A stretch of DNA of 39,961 nucleotides, from NCBI GenBank assembly GCA_009782875.1, contig WRIE01000027.1, positions 1-39,961 on the forward strand. Reading direction: 5' to 3'. The notes below the pieces were generated by a model that made no database searches, had not been told where the DNA came from, and worked only from the letters and a program-made list of their open reading frames with translations. The DNA comes from Eubacteriaceae bacterium (lineage in GTDB: Bacteria > Bacillota > Clostridia > Eubacteriales > Anaerofustaceae). A program made the translations under genes and the position numbers. This document shows, one piece after another, positions 7,782-16,820 of this stretch; position 1 is the first letter of the stretch; each line of letters opens with the position of its first letter.

Positions 7782-9518
7782 TTGAGACATTTTTTGCCAT
7801 ATGCCAAGCGATATGCGCCACTGTTTTTAATTGGAGCGCTCTTCTCGCTGTTTGGCGCACTCGGAGAGGTTACACTGCCGAATCGTGTCGCAGGCCTTAT
7901 CAACCGGGGGATTGTCACAGTCGAGCTTTCTGAGCTCTTCCAAGAAGGGCTTGTCATGGTGGGGCTCGTTATTGTGCTGCTCTTCTTATCTCTTGCGGGT
8001 ACTGTAATCACAGTAAGGGCGTCTATTATGCTTGCAGCCGATATCCGTGAAACCACATTTCGCAAAATCCAAGAGTTGTCATTCACCAATCTTGACACTC
8101 TCCACACTGGCTCTTTGGTTACCCGGCTTACAAACGATGTCAACCAGATCCAGCTGTTCGTAATGCAGATTTTGCGTATGGGGATACGCGCCCCAGCCCA
8201 GATTATCGGCGCTTTGCTAATCGCTTTTAGAATCAACACACAATTGGCGATGATTATATTTGGCGTTGTGCCGATTTTAGCGACGTGTATCACAGCAATT
8301 ATCATAGTCGCACTGCCACGCTTTCGCCTGATGCAGAGCTGTATCGACCAGACAAATACGCTGCTCCAGGAAACCATGACTAACGTGCGTGTGATTAAAG
8401 CCTTCGTGCGTGGCGATTACGAGGCTGAGCGTTTCGATAAGGTCAGCGAGCAGCTGCAAAAAGCAGCTTTGCGGGCAAACCGGGTCATGCTGCTCCAGCG
8501 CCCCTCAATGACACTCGCCATGAATGTCACCACCATTATAATCGTGTGGCTAGGCGGGCGCAAAATCATAGGCGGCGAGATGCAAGTCGGAGATTTGACT
8601 GCATTTACCGCTTATGTCACACAAATCCTCAACTCGCTGATTGGGGTGTCCACTATGTTGGTTAACAGTTCCCGCGCAGCAGTTTCCGCTGGACGAATTG
8701 CCGAGGTGCTCGACACAAAGGTTGATTTGAACGACGATAACGCTTCTGAAAAAGATCGCGCAATCGGGAGCGGCAGCGTGGAATTCCGCAACGTTTCTTT
8801 CAGGTACTTCAAAAGCAGCCCTAGCGCTGTTTTATCCGACATCAGTTTCAAAGTGGAATCGGGGCAGACGATCGGTTTGGTCGGATCGACGGGCAGCGGC
8901 AAAACAACACTGATCCAAATGATTCCACGCCTGCTCGACCCCGATGAGGGCAGTGTGCTCGTCGATGGCATCGATGTGCGCGAATACGGCTTGACACCGC
9001 TGCGAAATGCTGTGTCCATGGTGCTTCAAGACAACCTGCTCTTTTCGGGCAGCATCGCTGAAAACCTTTCTTGGGGCAAGGAAGACGCTTTGGAGAGCGA
9101 GATGGCTGAAGCGACTGAGACAGCCCAGATCCGCCTGTTCATTGAAAGCCTCCCAGCAGGCTATGAAAGCGAATTGGGCCAAAAGGGCGCAGGCCTGTCT
9201 GGAGGGCAAAAGCAACGTATGTGCATTGCCAGAGCCTTGCTGAAGTCCCCACAGATCCTGATTTTGGACGACTCGACCAGTGCAGTCGACACTGCCACTG
9301 AAGCGAACATCCGGGAGCATTTGACACGTGTCATGCCAAACACCACGAAGTTTATTATCGCACAGCGCATCTCCTCGGTGATGGATGCTGATAAAATTCT
9401 CGTTCTCGATAGCGGCCGGCTTGTAGGTGAAGGAACACACCAAGAGCTTCTGGCGGATAACACGACTTACCAAGAAATTTACTACTCTCAATTTAAAAGG
9501 GAGGAAGATATTGCATGA
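7782..9518 (+). CDS. ABC exporter half, ATPase-permease with degenerate ATP site
   Basis: The protein has 578 residues. Translation starts at a TTG (7782) preceded by GGGAGGA at eight bases. Residues 1-300 form the six-helix exporter membrane domain. The nucleotide-binding domain has Walker A GSTGSGKTT (368-376), signature LSGGQ (472-476) and Walker B ILILDD (492-497). The catalytic Glu is replaced by Asp497 and the switch His by Gln526 (IIAQRIS). These are hallmarks of the non-hydrolysing partner in heterodimeric exporters of the BmrC/BmrD, LmrC/LmrD and TM287/288 type. Its stop overlaps the start of the next gene (ATGA), so the two halves are translationally coupled. Substrate is unknown, probably drugs or lipids. 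Confidence 0.93.
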   Translation: MRHFLPYAKRYAPLFLIGALFSLFGALGEVTLPNRVAGLINRGIVTVELSELFQEGLVMVGLVIVLLFLSLAGTVITVRASIMLAADIRETTFRKIQELSFTNLDTLHTGSLVTRLTNDVNQIQLFVMQILRMGIRAPAQIIGALLIAFRINTQLAMIIFGVVPILATCITAIIIVALPRFRLMQSCIDQTNTLLQETMTNVRVIKAFVRGDYEAERFDKVSEQLQKAALRANRVMLLQRPSMTLAMNVTTIIIVWLGGRKIIGGEMQVGDLTAFTAYVTQILNSLIGVSTMLVNSSRAAVSAGRIAEVLDTKVDLNDDNASEKDRAIGSGSVEFRNVSFRYFKSSPSAVLSDISFKVESGQTIGLVGSTGSGKTTLIQMIPRLLDPDEGSVLVDGIDVREYGLTPLRNAVSMVLQDNLLFSGSIAENLSWGKEDALESEMAEATETAQIRLFIESLPAGYESELGQKGAGLSGGQKQRMCIARALLKSPQILILDDSTSAVDTATEANIREHLTRVMPNTTKFIIAQRISSVMDADKILVLDSGRLVGEGTHQELLADNTTYQEIYYSQFKREEDIA

Positions 9519-11416
9519 TGGATGATATAAGGTCACAACGTCTTCAAAAAAAATACCAGTCACAAGCTGAAGCGCACAGCACAAATCGACAAATAGCCGC
9601 GCCGAAGGATCTGCCGACTGCAGGACAGGGCGGCGGCGGGATGGGGCGGCGCTTTTCTGGCGGAAAGCCCAAGAATCTCCAGCAAATAGTAAAACGCCTC
9701 TACTCCTATCTGCGCGAAGAGCGCATAGCTTTGGCATTTGCATTGTTTTTTGTCATACTCCACAATTTTGCAAGCGTCTATGCGTCCTATATGCTGCGCC
9801 CCATCATCAACGACCATATTGTCCCTGTCGGCGGCGTTGGAGATGCTGCTGGGTTGGCAAAAGCCTTGGGATTTATGGGGTCGCTTTATATGTGCAGCAT
9901 GTTGTCACGCTATACGATGACAAACATCCTGCTGACTGTCTCGCAGAAGGCGCAGCGCAAGATTCGCAAAGACCTCTTTACGCATTTGCAACAACTACCC
10001 GTCCGATTCTTCGACCAGAGCAACACTGGAGAAACCATGAGCCGCTTTACAAACGATATCGACACTGTGGGCGAGGTTCTCAACAACACAGTGGCGCAGA
10101 TACTGTCAGGCGTCATCACTCTAACCAGCACAATTGGTTTGATGCTTTACACCAATGTGCCAGTGGCGCTCATTTCGCTTATATTCCTGCCCCTGACCAA
10201 ATGGATCTTGGATGGGTTTACGAAACGCGGCCGTAGCTTTTACAGCGCCCAGCAGGCGGCGCTCGGCACGCTGAACGGCTTCATTGAAGAATCGATTTCC
10301 GGGCAAAAGGTTGTCAAAGTGTTCTGCCACGAGGAGATATCCACCAGCGAGTTTGTCTGGCTCAACCAAGACTACAGAAAAAAACAGCTTAGCGCCCAGA
10401 GCCTGGCTTCCGCCATGATGCCTGCCATGCTTGGATTGAACAACCTGAACTATGTTGTGGTGGCCGGTGTGGGGCTCCTCTTTTGCATCAACGGCAGGCT
10501 TGACCTCGGCGGCCTGACGGTGCTCGTAAACTACTCACGCCAGTTCGCGCGCCCACTAAACGACCTGTCGGGGCAAATGAACACCTTATATTCTGCATTG
10601 GCAGGCGCTGAGCGCGTCTTTGAAATCCTCGACACAGAGCCTGAGCCCGCCGATTTGCCTGATGCTGTGACCTTGGAAAATTGCACAGGCGCCCTTTCTG
10701 TCCAAAACGTCTATTTTGGCTACAATGCCAAAAACCCTGCAGTTCGTGACATCACATTTGAAGTCTCCAGCGGACAAAAGGTTGCCTTTGTCGGATCGAC
10801 TGGCGCAGGCAAAACCACAGTCGCAAACCTGATCCCGCGCTTTTACGACATATCGGACGGGCAGATCACCATTGACGGAATCGACATCCGCCAGATCAAG
10901 CGTGCAGATCTACGAAAGCATGTCAATATTATTTTGCAAGATACGCATCTCTTTACCAAAAGCGTGATGGAAAATATCAGGTATGGGCGATTGGACGCAA
11001 CTGATGAAGAGGTGATTGCCGCGGCTGAAATGGCCAATGCGCACAGTTTCATCCTTCAGCTCAAAGACGGGTACGACACCGTTTTAGAGCACGACGGCTC
11101 CAATCTCAGCCAGGGCCAACGCCAGCTTTTAGGCATCGCGCGGGCAACACTGTCCGAGGCGCCAATCCTTATCATGGATGAGGCTACAAGCTCAGTCGAC
11201 ACACGCGCCGAAAAATCTATCGAGAAAGGTCTTGACCACCTCGCCTCCAGCCGCGCGACTATTGTCATCGCCCACAGGCTTTCTACGGTGCGAAACGCAG
11301 ATTTGATCCTCGTGATGGAACAAGGCAGGATTATCGAGCGTGGCGACCATGACACACTGCTCCAGCGTGGCGGACGGTATTTTGAGCTGTACACCGGCTT
11401 GGCTGAGCTAGCATAG
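9515..11416 (+). CDS. ABC exporter half, ATPase-permease with catalytic ATP site
   Basis: The protein has 633 residues and starts at the ATG overlapping the previous stop. An extra N-terminal tail of about 60 residues, rich in Gln, Gly and Arg, precedes the membrane domain (about 65-360). Walker A is GSTGAGKTT (427-435) and Walker B ILIMDE (551-556) with the catalytic Glu556; the switch His587 (IAHRLS) is present. The signature is LSQGQ (531-535) instead of LSGGQ. This matches a heterodimer in which this subunit's Walker motifs pair with the partner's intact LSGGQ to form the active site, while the altered LSQGQ faces the degenerate site. The long N-tail is typical of this partner. The operon has no other member. 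Confidence 0.93.
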   Translation: MMDDIRSQRLQKKYQSQAEAHSTNRQIAAPKDLPTAGQGGGGMGRRFSGGKPKNLQQIVKRLYSYLREERIALAFALFFVILHNFASVYASYMLRPIINDHIVPVGGVGDAAGLAKALGFMGSLYMCSMLSRYTMTNILLTVSQKAQRKIRKDLFTHLQQLPVRFFDQSNTGETMSRFTNDIDTVGEVLNNTVAQILSGVITLTSTIGLMLYTNVPVALISLIFLPLTKWILDGFTKRGRSFYSAQQAALGTLNGFIEESISGQKVVKVFCHEEISTSEFVWLNQDYRKKQLSAQSLASAMMPAMLGLNNLNYVVVAGVGLLFCINGRLDLGGLTVLVNYSRQFARPLNDLSGQMNTLYSALAGAERVFEILDTEPEPADLPDAVTLENCTGALSVQNVYFGYNAKNPAVRDITFEVSSGQKVAFVGSTGAGKTTVANLIPRFYDISDGQITIDGIDIRQIKRADLRKHVNIILQDTHLFTKSVMENIRYGRLDATDEEVIAAAEMANAHSFILQLKDGYDTVLEHDGSNLSQGQRQLLGIARATLSEAPILIMDEATSSVDTRAEKSIEKGLDHLASSRATIVIAHRLSTVRNADLILVMEQGRIIERGDHDTLLQRGGRYFELYTGLAELA

Positions 11417-11515
11417 TGCAAGACATATTTTATAGTCGATCCGTACCAGGCATCGATTGATATGTAGATTGCACGGCTGCAATCTGCTCCAATAACGCAA
11501 GTCAAAAAAATGAAA

Positions 11516-11555
11516 GTGGGGCCAAATGTGCAAATCCATGCACATTTGACCCCAC
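11516..11555 (-). terminator. Intrinsic terminator, probably of the chromate transporter operon
   Basis: GTGGGG-C-CAAATGTGCA (11516-11532) pairs with TGCACATTTG-A-CCCCAC (11539-11555): 16 paired bases, one mismatch and a six-base loop. On the minus strand it is followed by TTTCATTTTTTT. It lies about 190 bases downstream of the chromate transporter genes. It may also slow transcription from the ABC operon on the plus strand, where no T-run follows. The rest of 11417-11741 shows nothing further. Confidence 0.65.
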
Positions 11556-11741
11556 TGCCTATTCCAGTTAAGGATTTTGCCGCCAAGCTTCTTTCAAACG
11601 GCAAGGGAAAACACCACACAGATATGCTAAGGTCCAGATAGCCTTTGGCTTATCCGCTGTGCGCCTCCCAAGAGCTGCCCAAATCCACCCCTTTCAGGTA
11701 ACGGGCGTGTTATGAAAGCAGCATTCCCATTTCATTTGAAA

Positions 11742-12326
11742 TCATCCAATGGCTGCAGAAAAAACAGCGCCAAACACCCCTGCCAAGACGGTCAGCAATA
11801 TAGGGTTGACATTGAATTTTATATTTGCTACTGCTGTCGCTAAAAAAACTCCAAAAATTATAAATGATATCGATCCCATTGGATCGCTCAACAGCATTGA
11901 TCGGTCCATGCCTGGCTTCATAAGCACCCCCAAGCCGACAATCAAAGCCGCTGCGGCTATAAGCCCTACCGCAGCCGGTTTGATGCCGTTAAGCACTCCG
12001 CTCATTATAGTGTTTTCACGGTATTTGTTGATGAATGCCATTACAAGCGACACCAAAATAAGGGATGGCAACGAAACACCTACAGTCGCCGCCAATGCGC
12101 CCCAAAAACCGGAATTCAGATAACCGACGTATGTGGCTGCGTTGATGGCGATAGGTCCAGGCACAATCATGTCAAGGGCATTGAGGTCAGCGAATTGGAC
12201 TGCAGAGATAGAGAACTTTTCGCACTCTACCATGATCATTGACATCATTGCATATCCGCCGCCAAAACCCATCAAGCCTATCTTGAAAAAAGTGTAAAAC
12301 AATTTCAGGCAATCAAAAATAATCAA
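11742..12326 (-). CDS. Chromate transporter family protein, second half-subunit
   Basis: The protein has 194 residues. It starts at a TTG (12326) with AGGAGG six bases upstream, and the stop codon of the preceding gene overlaps this start. It is a hydrophobic protein with about five or six membrane segments. The family motifs are GFGGGYAMMSMIMVE near residues 20-34 and LNALDMIVPGPIAINAATYVGY, where PGP is the conserved core. Short half-size CHR proteins encoded in pairs are usual in Bacillota and act as a heterodimer. Chromate efflux is the annotated family function; the natural substrate here may be another oxyanion. Confidence 0.9.
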   Translation of the reverse strand: MIIFDCLKLFYTFFKIGLMGFGGGYAMMSMIMVECEKFSISAVQFADLNALDMIVPGPIAINAATYVGYLNSGFWGALAATVGVSLPSLILVSLVMAFINKYRENTIMSGVLNGIKPAAVGLIAAAALIVGLGVLMKPGMDRSMLLSDPMGSISFIIFGVFLATAVANIKFNVNPILLTVLAGVFGAVFSAAIG

Positions 12327-12889
12327 TCCCCGCCTCCTTTTTTCTCCATTTGGCGTTGGTGGAAATAACCTGCTATGCCTGCTGTTAGCACCACCAGTGG
12401 CGTGCTTATGCTGAAAAAAACAATTGAGCTAAATGCTGCAAGCATTACAATGACAGAGTACGCCGATTTGATATTGTGTGTCCCGAGGGTGTAGGCTGCC
12501 GCTAGGATAAGGGCTGAGGAAGATGCCCTTATGCAAGCCATAGCGCCTACTGCGGGTCCGGTTTGTGGTATGTATTGTGTTGCTATTGTTGCTGCAAGCA
12601 TAAGGACAAAAGCTGAAATAGTAGCGCCAAAGCTGGCGACTAGCATGCCTATGGTTCCTGCTGCCCCCCGGCCGATAAATGTTGCGCAATTTACTGCAAT
12701 GACTCCAGGGAGTGTTTGCGAAAGTGTCGCATATTCAAGAAATTCTTCTTTGCTCATCATTTCGTACTTTTCAACAATATCCTTTTCTATGACAGGCAAC
12801 ATTGCAAGTCCTCCAGCAAAAGTAAAGGTGCCGGCCTTAAAGAAAATGATAAATAATGGCCACAAATTCTTGAAATTATTTTTTTCCAT
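12323..12889 (-). CDS. Chromate transporter family protein, first half-subunit
   Basis: The protein has 188 residues from an ATG at 12889, preceded by AAAGGA. It has the CHR family features: FKAGTFTFAGGLAMLPVIE near the N-terminus and YATLSQTLPGVIAVNCATFIGR, with PGV replacing the PGP of its partner. About five membrane segments follow. It overlaps the second half-subunit by four bases and is the first gene of the two-gene operon. The pair probably forms an antiporter in the cytoplasmic membrane. Confidence 0.9.
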   Translation of the reverse strand: MEKNNFKNLWPLFIIFFKAGTFTFAGGLAMLPVIEKDIVEKYEMMSKEEFLEYATLSQTLPGVIAVNCATFIGRGAAGTIGMLVASFGATISAFVLMLAATIATQYIPQTGPAVGAMACIRASSSALILAAAYTLGTHNIKSAYSVIVMLAAFSSIVFFSISTPLVVLTAGIAGYFHQRQMEKKGGGD

Positions 12890-13206
12890 ACTAATCCTTT
12901 AATATAATAATTAGTGTTTGCTGCTGGATTCTATTTCTTAGTATTCTAACACTCCAGATTAAGTAAGTTTTTTGTATACTTTGTGTTTCTAGCGGATGAT
13001 GTGCAGCAATGGGATAAAGCAAGCGAATAAATTTCCGAATACTTGCAAAGAGACCTGAATACCAGTTGACTCGGCTCTAACCGCAAGTTGTTTCTTATAT
13101 TTGACAAATATTTGCTCACGACCTCCATCACTTACCTTCCCATACCAATTAATTGCTGGTGCTGATTGAATATAACCAGCAAAAAAAATTGCCAGTCATA
13201 ATGTGA
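12890..13206. other. Intergenic region upstream of the chromate transporter
   Basis: These 317 bases hold the promoter region of the minus-strand transporter (an A/T-rich stretch at 12895-12915) and no convincing gene. A GCTGGT/ACCAGC repeat lies at about 13154-13184. Confidence 0.4.
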
Positions 13207-13455
13207 TTAGCCCAAAGCTCGAGAAAACTGTCCCTGTGGATTATGACAATTGCTAAAATAACATATCAAGAGATTTTGGGGATCAGCGAGTTTCTTGGTC
13301 TCGATAGGGTATAGAGACCCGCCATTCTCTGCTAGAAAGTCGATTTCACTTAAGTCCATGTCGCTGTAGGAAAAATATAGTGGCTAGTCAAAATCACCAT
13401 TTTTCCATAACTCATGAGGATTTCGCTTAAGGCGACAACTCAAGAAAGCCCCACA
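13207..13455 (-). pseudogene. Decayed C-terminal tail of a DUF4143-type AAA ATPase
   Basis: One minus-strand frame can be read from 13455 to a TAA at 13207-13209. It contains GAFL, LKRNPHELW, then an in-frame TAG, then PLYFSYSDMDLSEIDFLAE and NGGSLYPIETKK. These correspond to the usual end of ATPases with a C-terminal DUF4143 (nuclease-like) domain: GAFLE..VA.ELKRN, the Asp-rich EIDFL strand, and LYPIEIKK. The ATPase part, the DUF4143 start and the start codon are missing, and the tail after IETKK is diverged. It lies only 12 bases after the stop of the truncated ATPase at 13468, so the two are remnants juxtaposed by a deletion or insertion. Confidence 0.65.
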
Positions 13456-13467
13456 CAACCTTCACTC

Positions 13468-14664
13468 TTAAGTTCTAATTTTAATAGCGTCCACAGACTT
13501 GCCCCACTCAAGGCTATTGACTGTCTGGACAAACTCTCCCCCAACTTCCTTGTAGGGAATTGAAACTGTGCTATTGGCATCGTCAAACGACAAATAACCT
13601 AAGTGCACCAAAAGCGTCAAAACATAATCTTTGCTCTCGAAACTGGACATGTCATTTGAAAATGTCCTGGTTTGGACTGGGATTTGCGCTCCTGCAAGCA
13701 TCGCAATAATGTCTTCGCGCAGCCCCCCAAGATCCATTTGGATATATGCTTTCAGGGCTTCATAAGTCTCTGTCTGGTTCCAATATGAGCGAAAAAAGCC
13801 TGTCCGGGCTGACTGGACAACTGACCTTGGGCTATACATGGAGAGCTCAACATTTTTTGCGTTTGCGCCAAATCCGCTTCTATACTTCAAATGGTAACCG
13901 TCGTACCAAGAGCGCATTTGTTCCATCTCCACACCATGACCTATGCAAAGAGCGTCCACTTCTTCTTCTGTGAACCCAAAATATGGCGCAAGGGCTTGGG
14001 GTTCAAGCATTGAGTACTCGTCAAACATATTAAGCGCGCTGTGGGTTCCGTATTTTTTTATCGGTAGAATTCCAGTCATGTACGCCAGCGCCACATACTC
14101 TTGGTCTTTGAGCCACAGCCGGAGAAAATCGAGATAACCTTTCTGGGATGCATGGTCTTCTTTGTGTTCCCTGAAGATACAGTCCCACTCATCGATTAGT
14201 ATCACAAAAAGTTTTCCTGTTTGCTCATATGTTTCACTCATAATTTGGAGAATGTCTGTTTCATCCGCAAGAATAACAAAGGGATACTCTTTTTTGATGT
14301 CTTTTACAATTAGCCTCACTATTCTTGATAGCATTTCTGCAATATTGGTTGTACTGCTCAAGAAATTTTGCATATTCAGCATCAGGCAATTGTATTTATT
14401 CAAATGCTCCAAGAAGCTTTCATCGTTATGGATTTTCAAACTATCAAACAATGCCCTGGTTTCTTCACCACACCCGTAATACGCACTGAGCATTTCAATT
14501 GCCATAGTTTTGCCAAACCTTCGAGGGCGGCTGAGGCAAGCATAACATTGCTGGGTGTTGATGATTTGGTTTGTATGTGCAATTAATTCGCTTTTATCGA
14601 CATATATCTGGCTGTTTAAACTTCTTCTGATCCTATTGCCGCCTGTATTGAGCAAATCACCCAT
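13468..14664 (-). CDS. AAA-ATPase-like protein, C-terminally truncated
   Basis: The protein has 398 residues from an ATG with GGAGGG upstream. It belongs to the AAA-ATPase_like family (PF09820): N-terminal IYVDKSELI, the Walker A variant SRPRRFGKT (about 46-54), and Walker B LFVILIDEWDCIF with the next Arg-rich helix. The middle YMTGILPIKKYGTHSALNMFDEYSM is a family signature. Complete members have about 500-580 residues and end in a PD-(D/E)XK nuclease-like domain (PDDEXK_9). Here the reading frame stops just after VNSLEWGKSVDAIKIRT, where that domain would begin. The gene is therefore probably a 3'-truncated relic or a nuclease-less ATPase. Such genes occur in multiple copies in anaerobes; their function is not established. 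Confidence 0.8.
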   Translation of the reverse strand: MGDLLNTGGNRIRRSLNSQIYVDKSELIAHTNQIINTQQCYACLSRPRRFGKTMAIEMLSAYYGCGEETRALFDSLKIHNDESFLEHLNKYNCLMLNMQNFLSSTTNIAEMLSRIVRLIVKDIKKEYPFVILADETDILQIMSETYEQTGKLFVILIDEWDCIFREHKEDHASQKGYLDFLRLWLKDQEYVALAYMTGILPIKKYGTHSALNMFDEYSMLEPQALAPYFGFTEEEVDALCIGHGVEMEQMRSWYDGYHLKYRSGFGANAKNVELSMYSPRSVVQSARTGFFRSYWNQTETYEALKAYIQMDLGGLREDIIAMLAGAQIPVQTRTFSNDMSSFESKDYVLTLLVHLGYLSFDDANSTVSIPYKEVGGEFVQTVNSLEWGKSVDAIKIRT

Positions 14665-14903
14665 GATCAGCCCTCCAATAGACTTATTGTGCCGAATTCG
14701 TTTACTAATATTATATCACCAGCCTATTCCTGTTAAAAATTCTTACAGGTTTAGGCCAAAAGAAATTCATGGGCAAATTCGTGTTTAGCCCATTTTTTAA
14801 ATCTGCACAGATTTTCACGGGTGAAAAAACGCCTAATTATGTGTGCAAATTAGCTACAAATAACAGCTTGTCTCCACCAGTTCATGAATATTTGTCCTCA
14901 AAA

Positions 14904-14933
14904 TTGATATAATATATTCCTCCTTGATATAAA
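14904..14933 (+). promoter_or_regulatory. Predicted sigma-A promoter
   Basis: TTGATA (14904-14909) and TATAAA (14928-14933) are 18 bases apart, about 40 bases upstream of the small membrane protein gene at 14973. The rest of 14665-14903 shows nothing that I can name. Confidence 0.4.
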
Positions 14934-14972
14934 AGGCAGCGACGATCTGCGATATAGGGGCTTGAAATATTT

Positions 14973-15416
14973 ATGTGGAACTATTCACGTTTTTATGGTA
15001 ACATTGTCATTAATCGAGTTGGAAAATGTCGTGGACAGATATTATTTTTTAAGATGGTTGCCTATATGCTTTTTTTGTCTGCAGTTATTATTATATGGTT
15101 GGCTTTTGTGTATCTATTTTACAAGGGAAACAGAGAAAATTTTTCGCTATCGAACGCTCTGCTTCCATTGCTGTTGTTTAGCATAATATTGACGATTGAT
15201 TTCCACTTGAATTACCAAACTGCAGCGAATCCATTACTCAATGACGGTATCGGTTGTTCAGGCTATTTCTCTTATTGGATTTTAGGGGACAATGGATGGA
15301 GCCTTCCCTTATTTAGAGAAGCTTACGATTTTGCTACTTTTATTACGTGCATATTGATTCTTCTATTTGCGACAACTCTTATTGTTGATCCATTTAAGAA
15401 AAAAGGGAAAACCTGA
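14973..15416 (+). CDS. Small membrane protein of unknown function
   Basis: The protein has 147 residues with three likely membrane segments: about 27-50 (MVAYMLFLSAVIIIWLAFVYL), 60-77 and 119-136. A short outer loop contains GIGCSGYFSYWILGDNGW. The N-terminus (MWNYSRFYGN) and C-terminus (DPFKKKGKT) are charged. No family is recognised. The start at 14973 has only a weak GGGG upstream, and ATG codon 28 is possible but has no ribosome binding site. A promoter-like sequence and a downstream hairpin support a single-gene unit. Confidence 0.55.
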   Translation: MWNYSRFYGNIVINRVGKCRGQILFFKMVAYMLFLSAVIIIWLAFVYLFYKGNRENFSLSNALLPLLLFSIILTIDFHLNYQTAANPLLNDGIGCSGYFSYWILGDNGWSLPLFREAYDFATFITCILILLFATTLIVDPFKKKGKT

Positions 15417-15478
15417 TGCTGGCAGCTTATGGAGCAATTCCCGCAGGTGTCTTCCCTTCATGTTTTTTCTAGCTTGAT

Positions 15479-15510
15479 GGCAGGTATAAGCGCCTGCCTG
15501 CTCTTTCTTT
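15479..15510 (+). terminator. Probable terminator after the small membrane protein
   Basis: GGCAGG (15479-15484) and CCTGCC (15493-15498) form a six-bp stem followed by the T-rich TGCTCTTTCTTT, about 60 bases after the stop codon. No other feature is seen up to the next terminator at 15793. Confidence 0.4.
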
Positions 15511-15792
15511 AATGGCTTCAAGATTTGCCCAAATTCCTCTATCTACACAGCTTAACCTTATTTTTTTTCTATTGCCCAGTTTTAGCGGCTTCGATTGCTT
15601 CCAATAATCCAGCGGACAACCGGTTTGTATTGCCAAAAAGGCAATATCTTGGCTGCTATTGTATAATACTCGCTTAGTTTGCATAAATGCCGCTGGCGCG
15701 AATTGAAAAATAATCTGCATGCTTGCTTATAAAATTTGGAAGTCAATTGCTAATATGAGGGCTGGCCCACATAATCTACTTAAATTGGGAAT

Positions 15793-15840
15793 AAAAAAAC
15801 CGGGGCAAACACGCTCCAGTTTTTGTAATATAAGCCCCGC
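15793..15840 (-). terminator. Intrinsic terminator of the XpaC-like gene
   Basis: On the minus strand GCGGGGC starts directly at the stop codon and pairs with GCCCCG, followed by GTTTTTTTATT. The loop contains a second possible A/T-rich stem. It ends the 15841-16614 gene. Confidence 0.75.
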
Positions 15841-16614
15841 TTAAAACCCAGGCAAGCTCTCGTTGTCATCAAGATACTTTTTTATGTCATCATCTTCGCT
15901 GGAAAGCAGCCCTTCAGAAGCCAGGATGCTTTCCATGGCTGATATCTCGTTCATGACATCCATCGACTCTGTGAAGTAGATGCTGTCGTGAAGCTTGAGG
16001 AAAGCCGTGACAAACCTTTCCAAGGCGGCTTTTATCTTCTCCTTGGTTTGGGTTATGCCAGGGGTTTGCACCTGTTTAGCCTCATAGTTCGCATATGTCT
16101 CCATAAGTTTCAAAGCTGTGGGCAGATAATAGGACATGAATCTACGCACACTTTGAAGGTCTGTAGTGCGCTCGGCGATTGCCGAGAATATTTCGCTAGT
16201 GACACCTTCAATCCGGTTTATCAAACTGTTCATCTCAGGATCAGCTATTCGGTCATTTACTGCCTTGAGCTTTGTGATATATATGTTGGCCTCACTTGCA
16301 ATGGGCGAGACAGCTTCTGGTTTTGGAGGAAGTTGCTGGGTTTGTGGGGCTTGTTGGTAACGGGTCACATTCGGCTCCACGTGCCTTGGAACACTTGATG
16401 GCTGCTGCTGGTTGAGATTCCTGGCAGATGGAGGGATATAGGTAGGGTTGCTTCTGGTAGAACGTTGGGTTCTCTGGTTTGTTCTTTGCTGGTTGTACCT
16501 TTGTTGCTGGTTCCTTCTTATATTTCGTCCTGACCTGGTTGAAGTGTTGGAATTATTTGATAGTATTATTACGATTACTGCAATTACAATGCCAATAAAC
16601 CACATGCTTATCAC
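15841..16614 (-). CDS. XpaC-like family protein
   Basis: The protein has 257 residues from a GTG at 16614, chosen because AAAGG lies six bases upstream; the ATG three codons later is too far from it. Residues 4-19 form a membrane anchor, followed by a long Gln/Asn/Arg-rich linker (about 20-100) of low complexity. The C-terminal half matches the family named after XpaC (5-bromo-4-chloroindolyl phosphate hydrolysis protein, PF10112): VRRFMSYYLPTALKLMETYANYEAK, then TKEKIKAALERFVTAFLKLHDSIY and a final DVMNEISAMESILASEGL. The enzyme name is historical and the cellular role is unclear; family members often lie beside tellurite-resistance TelA genes, which is not the case here. Confidence 0.85.
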   Translation of the reverse strand: MISMWFIGIVIAVIVIILSNNSNTSTRSGRNIRRNQQQRYNQQRTNQRTQRSTRSNPTYIPPSARNLNQQQPSSVPRHVEPNVTRYQQAPQTQQLPPKPEAVSPIASEANIYITKLKAVNDRIADPEMNSLINRIEGVTSEIFSAIAERTTDLQSVRRFMSYYLPTALKLMETYANYEAKQVQTPGITQTKEKIKAALERFVTAFLKLHDSIYFTESMDVMNEISAMESILASEGLLSSEDDDIKKYLDDNESLPGF

Positions 16615-16820
16615 TCTGCGCCTTTCTTTTGGAATCTCTGTCTTGCATCTTGCTTAATTATAGCATATGTTTTACGGAGTTATGATGAAAAGTAAGTTTG
16701 CATATAGCATGTTGGCAGCAGGCTTTAATCTTTGGCATGGAATGCCAATGGTTTTAAAGAGTTTTGTAATACAATATTATTAGTTAGCGCTGTTTTGATG
16801 GATATATTTTTGGAGGATAA

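Noticed and set aside
12946-13131. Minus-strand frame of 61 residues
   Set aside because: No ribosome binding site or recognisable motif; it lies between the pseudogene and the chromate transporter promoter region.
15469-15720. Minus-strand frame of 83 residues
   Set aside because: No ribosome binding site is seen, it overlaps the plus-strand terminator at 15479-15510, and no family is recognised.
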